From positions 1 through 51,145 of the forward strand of contig JAQXIX010000037.1 of assembly GCA_029008005.1 (NCBI GenBank): 51,145 bases of DNA, written 5' to 3'. Made by a program: the position numbers and the translations under genes. The first letter of the stretch is position 1; each line of letters starts with the position of its first letter. This document shows, piece after piece, positions 34,895-43,149 of the stretch. The stretch is from Bacillota bacterium. Lineage in GTDB: Bacteria; Bacillota; Clostridia; Peptostreptococcales; Anaerovoracaceae. The notes beneath the pieces were generated by a model. That model saw only the letters and a program-made list of their open reading frames with translations. It was not told the DNA's origin and did no database searches.

Positions 34895-35043
34895 TTTTTG
34901 AACCTCCTTTTATTTACCTATTTTACCGCAGGGTAAATATATTTTTCAATAAATATTTATTTACCTATTGACAAGATAGGTGAATAGGCGTATATTATGA
35001 TTAAAGAATTTGAGCAACTAATTTAGGAAAGGAGATGAATGTA
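34895..35043. promoter_or_regulatory. Divergent promoter region with candidate Rrf2 operators
   Basis: The plus-strand promoter is TTGACA at 34968-34973 and TATATT at 34991-34996, 17-base spacer. Its -35 box lies inside an inverted repeat ACCTAT-N7-ATAGGT at 34963-34981. A second inverted repeat, TTTACC-N4-GGTAAA, is at 34922-34937. The word TTTACCTATT occurs twice in the same orientation (34913-34922 and 34960-34969). These are natural operator candidates for the divergently encoded Rrf2 protein. Confidence 0.65.
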
Positions 35044-35160
35044 ATGTTTAAGTCAGATACACACAACAGATTCAGCATGTGTCTTTGTCGAATGTCATTC
35101 TCCCGGGCATGTTTCTGTGGCCAGGTGCATTCGTCTGCTTTGTGCTGCACCTGTAGATAA
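35044..35160 (+). CDS. Cysteine-rich leader peptide (38 residues, 7 Cys)
   Basis: A short frame with a strong ribosome-binding site (GGAAAGGAG) at good spacing and ATG at 35044. The peptide carries cysteines in three groups: MCLCRM, ACFCG and LCCTCR (residues 13, 15, 23, 25, 34, 35, 37). Seven Cys in 38 residues is far above chance. It lies between the promoter and a terminator that precede cysteine and homocysteine biosynthesis genes, so it has the expected position and composition of an attenuation leader peptide. No function as a mature protein is claimed, and I cannot match it to a named family. Confidence 0.72.
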   Translation: MFKSDTHNRFSMCLCRMSFSRACFCGQVHSSALCCTCR

Positions 35161-35230
35161 TGTTTCATGTTTATTATGAAACGATGTTTATGCCATATGC
35201 CCGGGAGCTTTCAGAAGCCCCGGTTTTTTT
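35100..35230 (+). promoter_or_regulatory. Candidate transcription attenuator with antiterminator and terminator
   Basis: An 11-bp perfect long-range pairing joins 35100-35110 (CTCCCGGGCAT, inside the leader peptide frame) to 35197-35207 (ATGCCCGGGAG). It encloses two hairpins, CAGGTGCA/TGCACCTG (35122-35129 with 35146-35153) and GTTTCAT/ATGAAAC (35162-35168 with 35176-35182). The 3' arm of this long stem is also the 5' arm of an intrinsic terminator: CCGGG(A)GCTT, TCAG loop, AAGCCCCGG, then seven T (35201-35230). The two folds cannot coexist. Confidence 0.75.
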
Positions 35231-35284
35231 AAGCTCAAATTTAACTTGAATCAAAAAAAGAAAAAGAAAAAGGAGATAACAACA

Positions 35285-36571
35285 ATGTCAGAATATAGAT
35301 TTGAAACACTTCAGCTTCATGTAGGACAGGAACAGCCGGATCCGGCATCAGATGCGAGAGCAGTTCCGATTTACGCAACAACATCTTACGTGTTCCATAA
35401 CAGCAAACACGCAGCAGACCGTTTCGGTCTGGCAGATCCCGGAAACATATACGGAAGACTTACAAACAGTACACAAGGCGTATTCGAAGACAGAATTGCC
35501 GCACTGGAGGGAGGAGTTGCCGGACTGGCAGTTTCATCAGGTGCCGCCGCAATAACATATGTAATTCAGGCTCTCGCATCTCAGGGAGAACACATAGTGG
35601 CGCAGAAAACAATTTACGGCGGAACTTCAAACCTGTTTGCCCACACACTTCCTTTATACGGAATTACCACAAGCTTTGTGGATATACACAATATCGATGA
35701 GGTAGAAGCAGCAATCCGGGATAACACAAAGGCAATCTACATAGAAACACTTGGAAATCCTAATTCGGATATTCCGGATATTGATATACTGGCGGAAGTC
35801 GCTCATAAACACGGATTACCTCTTGTAATAGACAATACTTTCGGTACACCTTATCTTATCAGACCGATTGAACACGGAGCAGATATAGTTGTTCATTCAG
35901 CGACGAAGTTCATAGGAGGACACGGAACCACTCTCGGTGGAGTAATCGTTGACGGAGGAACCTTCGACTGGGGAAAGAGCGGCAGGTATCCATGGATTTC
36001 AGAACCTAATGACAGTTACCACGGAGTGAAGTTTACGGAAGCTGCAGGAGCGGCGGCATTTGTCACATATATAAGAGCAATCCTGCTCAGAGATGAAGGC
36101 GCATGCATTTCACCTTTCGCAGCATTCCTTCTCCTGCAGGGAACTGAAACACTCAGTCTCAGACTTGAAAGGCACGTTGAGAATGCTCTGAAGGTTATCG
36201 AATATCTTGAGAACCATCCGAAGGTAGCCAAGGTTAACCACCCGAGCCTTAAAGAACATCCGAACCACGAACTGTACGAAAAGTATTTCCCTAACGGAGG
36301 GGCATCGATTTTCACCTTTGAAATTAAGGGAGGACAGGAAGAGGCCTTTAAGTTTATTGACAGCCTGAAGCTGTTTTCACTCCTTGCCAATGTTGCAGAT
36401 GTAAAGTCTCTTGTAATTCATCCGGCAACAACGACACACTCACAGCTGACAGAGGAAGAACTGGCAGATGCGGGAATCAGCCGGAGCACAATTCGTCTTT
36501 CCATAGGCACAGAACATATTGAAGATATAATAAACGATCTCGACCAGGCATTTGAATCTGTAAGTTTATAA
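35285..36571 (+). CDS. metY: O-acetylhomoserine sulfhydrylase / Cys-Met metabolism PLP enzyme
   Basis: A 428-residue fold-type I PLP enzyme of the MetY group, which makes homocysteine from O-acetylhomoserine and sulfide. It starts [34 protein letters not shown], typical of MetY; the PLP lysine is in [18 protein letters not shown]; the length exceeds the roughly 390 residues of MetB/MetC. I chose ATG 35285, preceded by AAAAAGGAG, over an upstream TTG. First full gene of the operon behind the attenuator; 19 bases before cysK. A methionine gamma-lyase-like activity cannot be excluded. Confidence 0.9.
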   Translation: MSEYRFETLQLHVGQEQPDPASDARAVPIYATTSYVFHNSKHAADRFGLADPGNIYGRLTNSTQGVFEDRIAALEGGVAGLAVSSGAAAITYVIQALASQGEHIVAQKTIYGGTSNLFAHTLPLYGITTSFVDIHNIDEVEAAIRDNTKAIYIETLGNPNSDIPDIDILAEVAHKHGLPLVIDNTFGTPYLIRPIEHGADIVVHSATKFIGGHGTTLGGVIVDGGTFDWGKSGRYPWISEPNDSYHGVKFTEAAGAAAFVTYIRAILLRDEGACISPFAAFLLLQGTETLSLRLERHVENALKVIEYLENHPKVAKVNHPSLKEHPNHELYEKYFPNGGASIFTFEIKGGQEEAFKFIDSLKLFSLLANVADVKSLVIHPATTTHSQLTEEELADAGISRSTIRLSIGTEHIEDIINDLDQAFESVSL

Positions 36572-36590
36572 AATGAAAGGAGTATTGAAA

Positions 36591-37523
36591 ATGACTACTA
36601 TTTACAAATCAGCCGATCAGTTAATAGGCAGAACTCCCCTTCTGGAGCTGACAAATATTGAAAAGGAAAACAATCTCAAGGCAACAGTACTGGCTAAGCT
36701 GGAATATTTCAATCCGGCAGGCAGTGTGAAGGATCGTATAGCAAAGGCAATAATCGATGATGCAGAAGAAAAGGGTCTGCTGAAGCCGGGCGCAACACTT
36801 ATTGAACCGACATCAGGTAATACAGGAATAGGCCTGGCGTCAGTGGCAGCGGCCAGAGGCTACAAGCTGATATTAACAATGCCGGAAACAATGAGCGTGG
36901 AGAGACGCCAGCTTATGAAGGCATACGGTGCCGAAATAGTGCTCACCGAAGGTGCGAAGGGCATGAAGGGTGCTATAGCTAAGGCAGAGGAACTCGCTTC
37001 CGAAACAGAAGGCAGCTTTATTCCGGGTCAGTTTGTAAATCCGGCTAACCCGGAAGCTCATTATTCGTCGACAGGACCTGAAATATGGGAAGATACAGAA
37101 GGAAAGGTGGATATTTTCGTAGCAGGCGTGGGAACAGGGGGAACTGTAACAGGTGTAGGCAGATATTTGAAGGAACAGAATCCGAACGTTAAAATAGTTG
37201 CGGTAGAACCTGCATCATCACCGGTTCTTTCAACAGGCCAGGCAGGAGCACATAAGATTCAGGGAATAGGAGCCGGGTTCGTTCCGGATGTGCTAAATAC
37301 AGATATTTATGATATAATTATTCCGGTTAAAGATGAGGATGCTTTCACTACAGGCAGACTTGTCGGGCATAAAGAGGGTGTACTTGTAGGTATTTCTTCG
37401 GGAGCGGCAGTGTGGGCTGCAGTTGAGCTTGCCAAGAAGCCGGAGAATGAAGGAAAGAATATAGTGGTACTGCTGCCGGATACCGGTGACAGATACCTGT
37501 CGACACCTCTGTTTGCTGATTAG
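36591..37523 (+). CDS. cysK: Cysteine synthase A
   Basis: A 310-residue fold-type II PLP enzyme making cysteine from O-acetylserine and sulfide. The PLP lysine is in [11 protein letters not shown] near residue 43, the phosphate/substrate loop is [12 protein letters not shown], and the glycine-rich [15 protein letters not shown] and late ISSGAA are present. I chose ATG 36591 with AAAGGAG in front. With the divergent Rrf2 gene it recalls the CymR-CysK sensing pair of Bacillus and Staphylococcus, where CysK is the corepressor. Confidence 0.95.
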   Translation: MTTIYKSADQLIGRTPLLELTNIEKENNLKATVLAKLEYFNPAGSVKDRIAKAIIDDAEEKGLLKPGATLIEPTSGNTGIGLASVAAARGYKLILTMPETMSVERRQLMKAYGAEIVLTEGAKGMKGAIAKAEELASETEGSFIPGQFVNPANPEAHYSSTGPEIWEDTEGKVDIFVAGVGTGGTVTGVGRYLKEQNPNVKIVAVEPASSPVLSTGQAGAHKIQGIGAGFVPDVLNTDIYDIIIPVKDEDAFTTGRLVGHKEGVLVGISSGAAVWAAVELAKKPENEGKNIVVLLPDTGDRYLSTPLFAD

Positions 37524-37557
37524 CAATAAGATTAACATATGACAGCGATTGGGGATA

Positions 37558-38904
37558 ATGAGACAGATTGATATGCTTAGCGGGCCATTGCTTAAGAAGA
37601 TTCTGCTTTTCGCACTGCCTCTTGCGGCGAGCAGCGCTCTGCAGCAGCTTTTTAACGCAGCAGATGTGGCAGTGGTCGGAAGATTTGCAGGAAGTGCTGC
37701 GATGGCAGCAGTCGGAAGCAATGGCCCGGTGATTAATTTAATAGTTAACATTTTCGTCGGACTGGCAGTTGGAGCTAATGTGGTTATTGCCAACTGCATA
37801 GGTCAGGGAAGAATGGATAGGGTCAGAACTGCCGTCAACACAACAGTAGCCATCGGGCTTGTTGGCGGAGTTTTTGTTGCTGTGCTCGGTTTTGTTGTTT
37901 CCAAACCGTTGCTTATTCTTATAGGGGCGCCGGAAAACGTAATCGGAATGGCAACATTGTATCTGAGAATATATTTTTGCGGTATGCCTTTTATGATGAT
38001 GTACAATTTCTGTGCATCAATACTCAGGAGCAAGGGAGATACCACCAGACCTCTGATATGCCTTATTGTATCGGGATTAATTAATGTTGCTCTGAATGTA
38101 TTCCTTGTTGCTGTGGCGAAGCTGGGAGTAATCGGAGTCGCGGCTGCAACTGTTTCCGCCAATGCAGTAAGCTGCGGCATGATGATGTATTTTCTCGCCC
38201 ATGAGGAAGAGCCTTTCAGGGTGGGATTCAGTTCTCTCGGATTTCACAGGGATCAGCTGTTGAGAATAGCTAAGATCGGTGTACCGGCAGGAATCCAGAG
38301 TATGGTATTTTCACTTTCGAATGTTGTGATACAGTCCTCAGTAAACAGTTTCGGGTCGGATTGTATCGCAGGATGTGCCGCAGCAATTAATTTCGAGTAC
38401 TTCTCGTATTTCATTATCAATGCTTTTTCACAGGCAGCTGTAACATTCACTGGACAGAATTACGGCGGCAGCAGGCTGAAAAGATGTCGAAAAGTGTGGG
38501 TAAGATGTCTGCTGACAAGTGCTCTCGTAACAGCAGCTGTAAATATGGCTTTCTTTTTCGGGAGATATGTACTTGTGGGATTGTTTACAGAAGAACCTGC
38601 AGTAATGGAGTATGCTTTTATCAGGATGACCCATGTGCTTCTGTTCCAGTTTATAGCATGCTCGTATGAAATCTCTGCTTCATCTATGAGAGGAATGGGA
38701 CACTCATTGCTGCCGACGATTCTCACGGTATTCGGATCCTGTGTTTTGCGTGTTGTCTGGATATTTACGGTATGCAGAATGTACACTTCTTTTGAAACTC
38801 TCGTGAATGTTTATCCGGTGTCATGGATACTGACAGGAACAGCTGTCGTTACAGCGTATTTTATCATTCGCGGCAAGGAGGAGAAGGCTGCGTTGCATAA
38901 TTGA
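37558..38904 (+). CDS. MATE-family efflux transporter
   Basis: A 448-residue membrane protein with about 12 helices in two homologous halves. The start MRQIDMLSGPLLKKILLFALPLAASSALQQLFNAADVAVVGRFAG is the MATE signature, and the second half repeats the pattern at LLRIAKIGVPAGIQSMVFSLSNVVIQ. It exports organic compounds using Na+ or H+. A weak ribosome-binding site (GGGGA) precedes ATG 37558; TTG 37549 is possible. The 34-base gap after cysK suggests the same operon, so it could export a sulfur metabolite, but this is only context. Confidence 0.9.
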   Translation: MRQIDMLSGPLLKKILLFALPLAASSALQQLFNAADVAVVGRFAGSAAMAAVGSNGPVINLIVNIFVGLAVGANVVIANCIGQGRMDRVRTAVNTTVAIGLVGGVFVAVLGFVVSKPLLILIGAPENVIGMATLYLRIYFCGMPFMMMYNFCASILRSKGDTTRPLICLIVSGLINVALNVFLVAVAKLGVIGVAAATVSANAVSCGMMMYFLAHEEEPFRVGFSSLGFHRDQLLRIAKIGVPAGIQSMVFSLSNVVIQSSVNSFGSDCIAGCAAAINFEYFSYFIINAFSQAAVTFTGQNYGGSRLKRCRKVWVRCLLTSALVTAAVNMAFFFGRYVLVGLFTEEPAVMEYAFIRMTHVLLFQFIACSYEISASSMRGMGHSLLPTILTVFGSCVLRVVWIFTVCRMYTSFETLVNVYPVSWILTGTAVVTAYFIIRGKEEKAALHN

Positions 38905-38966
38905 CGGCTTCACAGACAGTGTGGTAAAATCACAATAGTGTGCACCCGGGAGAGAACCAGGGTGCA
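38901..38966 (+). promoter_or_regulatory. asnS promoter and leader hairpin
   Basis: TTGACG at 38901-38906, overlapping the MATE stop codon, and TAAAAT at 38925-38930 with an 18-base spacer. A perfect TGCACCC/GGGTGCA hairpin (38941-38947 with 38960-38966) lies in the leader. It is too short for a T-box and no T tract follows. Confidence 0.55.
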
Positions 38967-38996
38967 ATAAATAGTAGATACAGAGGAGAAATATAA

Positions 38997-40391
38997 ATGG
39001 CAGACGTTTTAGTAAGACAGTTGTTCAGACAGAAGGAAGATTTTGCAGACGCTGAAGTTACGGTGAGAGGCTGGGTAAGAACGAACAGAGGATCGAATAA
39101 GTTCGGATTTATCGAGCTTAATGACGGATCGTTTTTTAAGTCCGTTCAGATTGTATATGAAGCAGATGCTATTGATAATTATCGTGAAGTATCGAAGGCT
39201 CCTATTTCATCGGCACTTAAGATTACCGGCACATTTGTACTTACACCGGAAGCCAAGCAGCCTTTCGAAATTAAAGCAAAGGCTATTGAATTCGAAGCAG
39301 ATGCAGAAGCAGATTATCCTCTGCAGAAAAAGAGACATTCAATGGAATTTCTCAGAGAGATTGCTCATCTCAGACCAAGATCAAACACTTTTGCTGCTGT
39401 ATTCAGAGTAAGATCCGTTACTGCCTATGCACTTCACAAATTCTTCCAGGAAAGAAATTTTGTTTATGCGCATACACCTATTATTACGGCAAGTGACTGT
39501 GAAGGTGCGGGAGAAATGTTCCAGGTTACAACTCTCGATATGGATAATCCACCGAGAAATGAAGATGGAACGATAGATTATTCAAAGGACTTTTTCGGCA
39601 AGAAAGCAAACCTGACGGTAAGCGGACAGCTTAATGGTGAGACTTTCGCACTGGCCTTCAGAAATATATATACATTCGGACCTACATTCAGAGCAGAAAA
39701 CTCATATACTGCGAGACATGCTTCGGAATTCTGGATGGTTGAGCCGGAAATGGCCTTTTGCGATCTGAAGGGAGATATGGAAGTTGCGGAAGATATGATA
39801 AAGTATGTTATCAACTATGTACTTACAGAATGTCCTGAGGAGATGGAATTCTTCAACAAGTTTATTGACAAGGGTCTTCTTGACAGACTTGACAATATTG
39901 TTAATTCGGATTTCGCCAGAATCACATACACCGAGGCTGTTGAAATTCTTCAGAAATCAGGCGAGGATTTCCAGTATCCTGTTGAGTGGGGAATCGATCT
40001 TCAGACAGAGCATGAAAGATATATTACGGAGAAGGTATATAAGAAGCCGGTGTTTGTAACTGATTATCCGAAGGATATTAAGGCGTTTTATATGAGATTA
40101 AACGATGACGGCAAAACAGTAGCGGCATGCGACCTGCTTGTTCCCGGCGTGGGAGAAATCATCGGCGGTTCTCAGAGAGAGGAACGCTACGATGTTCTCA
40201 AGGAGAGAATCGAGGAAATGGGCATGACAGAGGAAGATTACAGCTGGTACATGGATCTCAGAAAATACGGCGGCGTGAAGCATGCCGGATTCGGATTGGG
40301 ATTTGAAAGAATAATCATGTATATGACAGGAATGAGTAATATCCGTGACGTTCTGCCGTTCCCTAGAACACCTAAATCAGCTGATTTTTAA
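38997..40391 (+). CDS. asnS: Asparaginyl-tRNA synthetase
   Basis: A 464-residue class IIb synthetase. An N-terminal OB fold ([35 protein letters not shown]) binds the anticodon. The catalytic core has [16 protein letters not shown] (motif 1 region), [26 protein letters not shown] (motif 2) and [31 protein letters not shown] (motif 3). The tail [11 protein letters not shown] is typical of AsnRS, distinguishing it from AspRS. The next gene follows after 11 bases. Confidence 0.96.
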   Translation: MADVLVRQLFRQKEDFADAEVTVRGWVRTNRGSNKFGFIELNDGSFFKSVQIVYEADAIDNYREVSKAPISSALKITGTFVLTPEAKQPFEIKAKAIEFEADAEADYPLQKKRHSMEFLREIAHLRPRSNTFAAVFRVRSVTAYALHKFFQERNFVYAHTPIITASDCEGAGEMFQVTTLDMDNPPRNEDGTIDYSKDFFGKKANLTVSGQLNGETFALAFRNIYTFGPTFRAENSYTARHASEFWMVEPEMAFCDLKGDMEVAEDMIKYVINYVLTECPEEMEFFNKFIDKGLLDRLDNIVNSDFARITYTEAVEILQKSGEDFQYPVEWGIDLQTEHERYITEKVYKKPVFVTDYPKDIKAFYMRLNDDGKTVAACDLLVPGVGEIIGGSQREERYDVLKERIEEMGMTEEDYSWYMDLRKYGGVKHAGFGLGFERIIMYMTGMSNIRDVLPFPRTPKSADF

Positions 40392-40402
40392 GGAGAAACC
40401 AT

Positions 40403-40795
40403 ATGAAAAGACGTTTACTGGCAGCAGTTACTGCTGCATTGATGGTATTGTGCCTTTGCGCATGCGGAACAGAGAATGGCACTAATGCAGAAGAACAGCC
40501 TGTAACAGGAACATGTACAATATCTGTCGATGATTTCTGTGACGACATGAAAATCGATATACATGAAGGTGATACAGTCTATGATGTGCTGGTTGCTACG
40601 GGAGCGGAGCTTGAAACATCGGATACAGGTTCCGGAACTGCTATCGACGCAATAAACGGAATTGAAAACGGCAGTGAAGGACCTATGAGCGGCTGGATGT
40701 ATGAGGTCAATGACGAAACGCCTATGGATTACTGCGACAAGCACGAGGTCAGTGACGGAGATGACATCGAGTGGGATTTTTCCGACGGAATGTAG
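40403..40795 (+). CDS. Small lipoprotein with a DUF4430 (transcobalamin-like beta) domain
   Basis: A 130-residue lipoprotein. The N-terminus has a signal segment and a lipobox (LCLCAC, Cys at about residue 20). It is followed by a single DUF4430 domain (residues about 36-128) with TVYDVLVATGAELETSD, the signature MSGWMYEVND and the terminal SDGDDIEWDFSDGM. DUF4430 is the family annotated as similar to the C-terminal domain of transcobalamin. It follows asnS by 11 bases behind AAGGAG. It sits before, not after, the cobalamin riboswitch, so it is not directly under that switch. B12 binding is a reasonable guess from family and neighbours only. Confidence 0.82.
   Translation: MKRRLLAAVTAALMVLCLCACGTENGTNAEEQPVTGTCTISVDDFCDDMKIDIHEGDTVYDVLVATGAELETSDTGSGTAIDAINGIENGSEGPMSGWMYEVNDETPMDYCDKHEVSDGDDIEWDFSDGM
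40768..40793 (+). repeat. Direct repeat copy 1 (end of DUF4430 lipoprotein gene)
   Basis: These 26 bases, encoding the last residues EWDFSDGM of the lipoprotein, recur exactly at 41004-41029. Confidence 0.85.
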
Positions 40796-40837
40796 TGTCA
40801 ATCGTTTTTGAAAATGTCTTAAAAAATTAATAACATT

Positions 40838-40864
40838 AGCACCGAATACACGGTGCTTTTTGTT
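40838..40864 (+). terminator. Intrinsic terminator after the DUF4430 lipoprotein gene
   Basis: AGCACCG pairs with CGGTGCT (stem of 7 bp with an AATACA loop), followed by TTTTTGTTT. Confidence 0.8.
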
Positions 40865-41003
40865 TAAAGAAATGTTATTCCACGGTGCGCTTGACAATGA
40901 GCCTCCTGTGGCATGAGTTCAAGGTGTGGGGAGGAGGACAGTAATGAACCTCCACCATGGCATTACAGCCGATATATTAAGACATTATCATATACGAAAC
41001 AGA

Positions 41004-41029
41004 CGAGTGGGATTTTTCCGACGGAATGT
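41004..41029 (+). repeat. Direct repeat copy 2 (orphan DUF4430 gene end)
   Basis: Identical over 26 bases to 40768-40793, but with no intact gene around it. In the matching frame it reads ETDEWDFSDGM. It is probably the remnant of a second DUF4430 gene or of a local duplication, and it lies just upstream of the riboswitch promoter. Confidence 0.75.
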
Positions 41030-41031
41030 GG

Positions 41032-41060
41032 TTGACATTACGACAATATAGATTTATTAT
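41032..41060 (+). promoter_or_regulatory. Sigma-A promoter of the cobalamin riboswitch operon
   Basis: TTGACA at 41032-41037, 17-base spacer, TATTAT at 41055-41060. Transcription would start near 41067, just before the aptamer. Confidence 0.75.
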
Positions 41061-41084
41061 GAAACAAGAATTGAATATTTCCAG

Positions 41085-41263
41085 CTCAGACATTTTCGGA
41101 AGCCGGTTAAATTCCGGCACTGTGTCTCAGCAACCGTGATATTTACGAAAGAGCATGTTCTTCTCCATGGAGAGAACGGCCACTGGAGAATACTCCGGGA
41201 AGGCGCTTTAGTAGGCAGGCTCCGTTGGGAGCCGTAAGGATTAAGTCGGTAGACCTGTCTGAG
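41085..41263 (+). promoter_or_regulatory. Cobalamin (B12) riboswitch
   Basis: The closing stem is CTCAGACA (41085-41092) with TGTCTGAG (41256-41263). Inside, in the right order, are the conserved blocks: CGGAAGCCGGTTAAATTCCGG, CACTGT, the B12 box region CAGCAACCGTGA, GCCACTGG, GGGAAGGCG, and AAGTCGGTAGACCTGTCTGA. These match the core of the cobalamin riboswitch family. Such elements switch off B12 transport or synthesis genes when cobalamin is abundant. A terminator follows at 41321. Confidence 0.93.
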
Positions 41264-41320
41264 TTTCATGTTAGTCTTCTGAGGTAGGACGGCGGTAATT
41301 ACTTATAATACAAACCACAG

Positions 41321-41345
41321 TGCACTCGGAATGGGTGCATTTTTT
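41321..41345 (+). terminator. Terminator of the cobalamin riboswitch
   Basis: TGCACTC (41321-41327) pairs with GGGTGCA (41333-41339), followed by TTTTTT. Its position about 60 bases after the aptamer is that of an expression platform. Confidence 0.82.
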
Positions 41346-41365
41346 GTTTGCAGCTGCACAGTTCT

Positions 41366-41456
41366 GTCCTCGGATGGAAGGATGCCTTTTCATCCGCAGG
41401 TTCGGGTAAGCAAGATGATAAAGCTTCTTATCCGGCCTGCTATCCTGAGAGAGACA
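41366..41456 (+). other. Second structured leader element of unknown type
   Basis: Between the riboswitch terminator and the first gene, a three-stem fold can be drawn. Its parts are an outer stem (TGTCCTCGGAT region with ATCCTGAG...ACA), CGGATG/CATCCG (41371-41376 with 41391-41396), and a strong GCAGG-CGGGTAAG / CTTATCCG-CCTGC hairpin (41396-41440). I do not recognise it as a named riboswitch class. Confidence 0.45.
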
Positions 41457-41490
41457 ATGGAAATGTGAAAAAAATAAGGAGGAGAAAAAA

Positions 41491-43047
41491 GTGAAGAAGA
41501 AAATGACAAGAACAATTGCAGTGCTGATGTGTCTCCTGACTGCAGTGGCATTCATGCCGACCTTTGCTTTTGCTGCAGAGCAGGAAGAACCTTCAGCTGA
41601 AATCGAAACTCAGCAGCAGGATGTTCAGGAAGAACAGGCGACTGAAGCCGAACCTGAATCAGAAGAAGTTGAAGCAGCATCAGTAGAGGAAGATGCAGAT
41701 GTTAAACCGGCGGAAGCAGAGGAAGGTAACACTGAGGCTGCGAATCCTATAAACGTTAAAATTACAGTGAGCAGCAAGGGCGTTATCGCGAAGGATAAAG
41801 ACGGAGAAGCGATGGCTTACAGAGACGTGACCGCAGAGGACGTTGACAAGGACGGTAAAATCACATATGAAGAAGCCCTTATTGCAGCTCAGAATAAATA
41901 TCTTGATGGAGGAGCTGATGCAAACTACGCGGCTTCATCAGGATGGGTAAATAAGTTCTGGGGACAGACAAGTGATGCAAGCTTTTCATTCCTCAGAAAC
42001 GACAGAATTGATATAGATCCTGTAACAGGATATTCAAGTACAGTAGACTTATGGGAAATTGCAGATGGCGATTATCTTACGGCATCAGTAAACAGTGATA
42101 CGGCTCATTATGCAGACTGGTACACTTATTTTGATAAAAAAGAAAATACTGTAAATGCTAAGGAGAAATTTACTCTCACACTTAAAGGCGGACAGGCAAT
42201 GGGTACTGCCTTTAATAATCCTGCAAAAGGTGTGACCGTGGGATACTGGAAGGACGGAAGCTTCGAAAGCCTTGATGCAAAAACAGATGCTGAAGGCCGC
42301 GTGAAAGTATCTTTCGCTGAACCGGGAACATATATAGTAACAGCATCGGGAAGTGTTTCCGATATGGTTTATGACTGGTCTAAAGGTACTACAGTAGAGG
42401 CTGATTGTCCGATTATCGCTCCGGTATGCATCGTTAATGTAAGGTCTTATGAAGACTCGATTGATGATCAGCAGAAAATGATCGATGAGCTTAAAAAAGC
42501 TGTTGCAGCTCTCAAAGCATCGGCAATATCACCTAATGCCAGAACTTCTGCAAGCTCCACATCAGTTAAGCTCTCATGGACTGTAATTGACGGAGCCGAC
42601 GGATATGAGGTAAGCGCTAACGGCGGAAGCTGGCAGGAAGTGACCGGAAACAGCAAGTCATATACAGGTCTCGCACCTGCAGCTAAATACAGCTACAAGG
42701 TAAGAGGTTTCGTATATCTTGACGGAGAAGGAACAGAAAAATATTATTCAAGTGTTTCTTCTGCCTCGGCAGTAACAACTCTCGATAAGACAGCAGTTAC
42801 TTATGCGAAAAGCAAGAAGAGAAAAATCACGGTAAAGTGGAATACCGTTAAAGGTTCACCGTCCTATCAGGTATATTTCAGCACAAACTCCAAGTTTACC
42901 AAGGGTGTTGTGAAGTACTCTGTATCGGGAACAGCGAAGACTTCAAAGAAGCTTAAGAAAGGTAAGAAGTACTATGTGAAGGTTCGCGCATACAAGAACG
43001 GAGTATACGGACCATGGTCTGCAGTTAAGACAGTAAAGTGCAGATAA
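41491..43047 (+). CDS. Secreted protein with EF-hand-like motif and C-terminal FN3 repeats
   Basis: A 518-residue secreted protein. A signal peptide (1-28) is followed by a Glu-rich linker (29-85). Next comes a domain starting at about 88 that includes a dockerin/EF-hand-type calcium loop DVDKDGKIT (117-125) and an aromatic stretch (WYTYFDKKENTVNAKEKFTLTLKG). A beta domain (GVTVGYWKDGSFESLD to TYIVTASG) and two fibronectin type III-like modules (about 345-430 and 432-518) complete it. No membrane anchor or sortase motif is seen. GTG start with AAGGAGGAG in front. It is the first gene behind the cobalamin riboswitch, so a B12-related surface role is likely, but its ligand is unknown. Confidence 0.72.
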   Translation: MKKKMTRTIAVLMCLLTAVAFMPTFAFAAEQEEPSAEIETQQQDVQEEQATEAEPESEEVEAASVEEDADVKPAEAEEGNTEAANPINVKITVSSKGVIAKDKDGEAMAYRDVTAEDVDKDGKITYEEALIAAQNKYLDGGADANYAASSGWVNKFWGQTSDASFSFLRNDRIDIDPVTGYSSTVDLWEIADGDYLTASVNSDTAHYADWYTYFDKKENTVNAKEKFTLTLKGGQAMGTAFNNPAKGVTVGYWKDGSFESLDAKTDAEGRVKVSFAEPGTYIVTASGSVSDMVYDWSKGTTVEADCPIIAPVCIVNVRSYEDSIDDQQKMIDELKKAVAALKASAISPNARTSASSTSVKLSWTVIDGADGYEVSANGGSWQEVTGNSKSYTGLAPAAKYSYKVRGFVYLDGEGTEKYYSSVSSASAVTTLDKTAVTYAKSKKRKITVKWNTVKGSPSYQVYFSTNSKFTKGVVKYSVSGTAKTSKKLKKGKKYYVKVRAYKNGVYGPWSAVKTVKCR

Positions 43048-43072
43048 GAGGAAAAAAACAATTTGACGCAGC

Positions 43073-43104
43073 GGAGCTGTAGCATGAAATGTGCAGCTCC
43101 TTTT
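43073..43104 (+). terminator. Partial terminator inside the cobalamin operon
   Basis: GGAGCTG (43073-43079) pairs with CAGCTCC (43094-43100), followed by only four T. It may lower expression of the genes after the first, abundant surface protein. Confidence 0.55.
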
Positions 43105-43149
43105 GCACTGTTTGGAAAAGGCTAATGTGCCACAGGGAAAGGATGAAAA

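Noticed and set aside
35089-35230. A SAM riboswitch or T-box before the metY-like gene
   Set aside because: Neither the SAM-I core nor the T-box sequence is present; the conserved-looking parts are the Cys codons and the antiterminator/terminator arms.
38931-38996. A T-box or other tRNA-sensing leader before asnS
   Set aside because: The leader is only about 65 bases, lacks the T-box consensus GGTGGNACC and has no terminator after its hairpin.
40944-41051. A 35-codon frame with GGAGGAGG upstream, before the cobalamin riboswitch
   Set aside because: It runs through the repeat remnant in a different frame and over the riboswitch promoter; its His/Arg-rich product resembles nothing and the ribosome-binding-like run may be chance.
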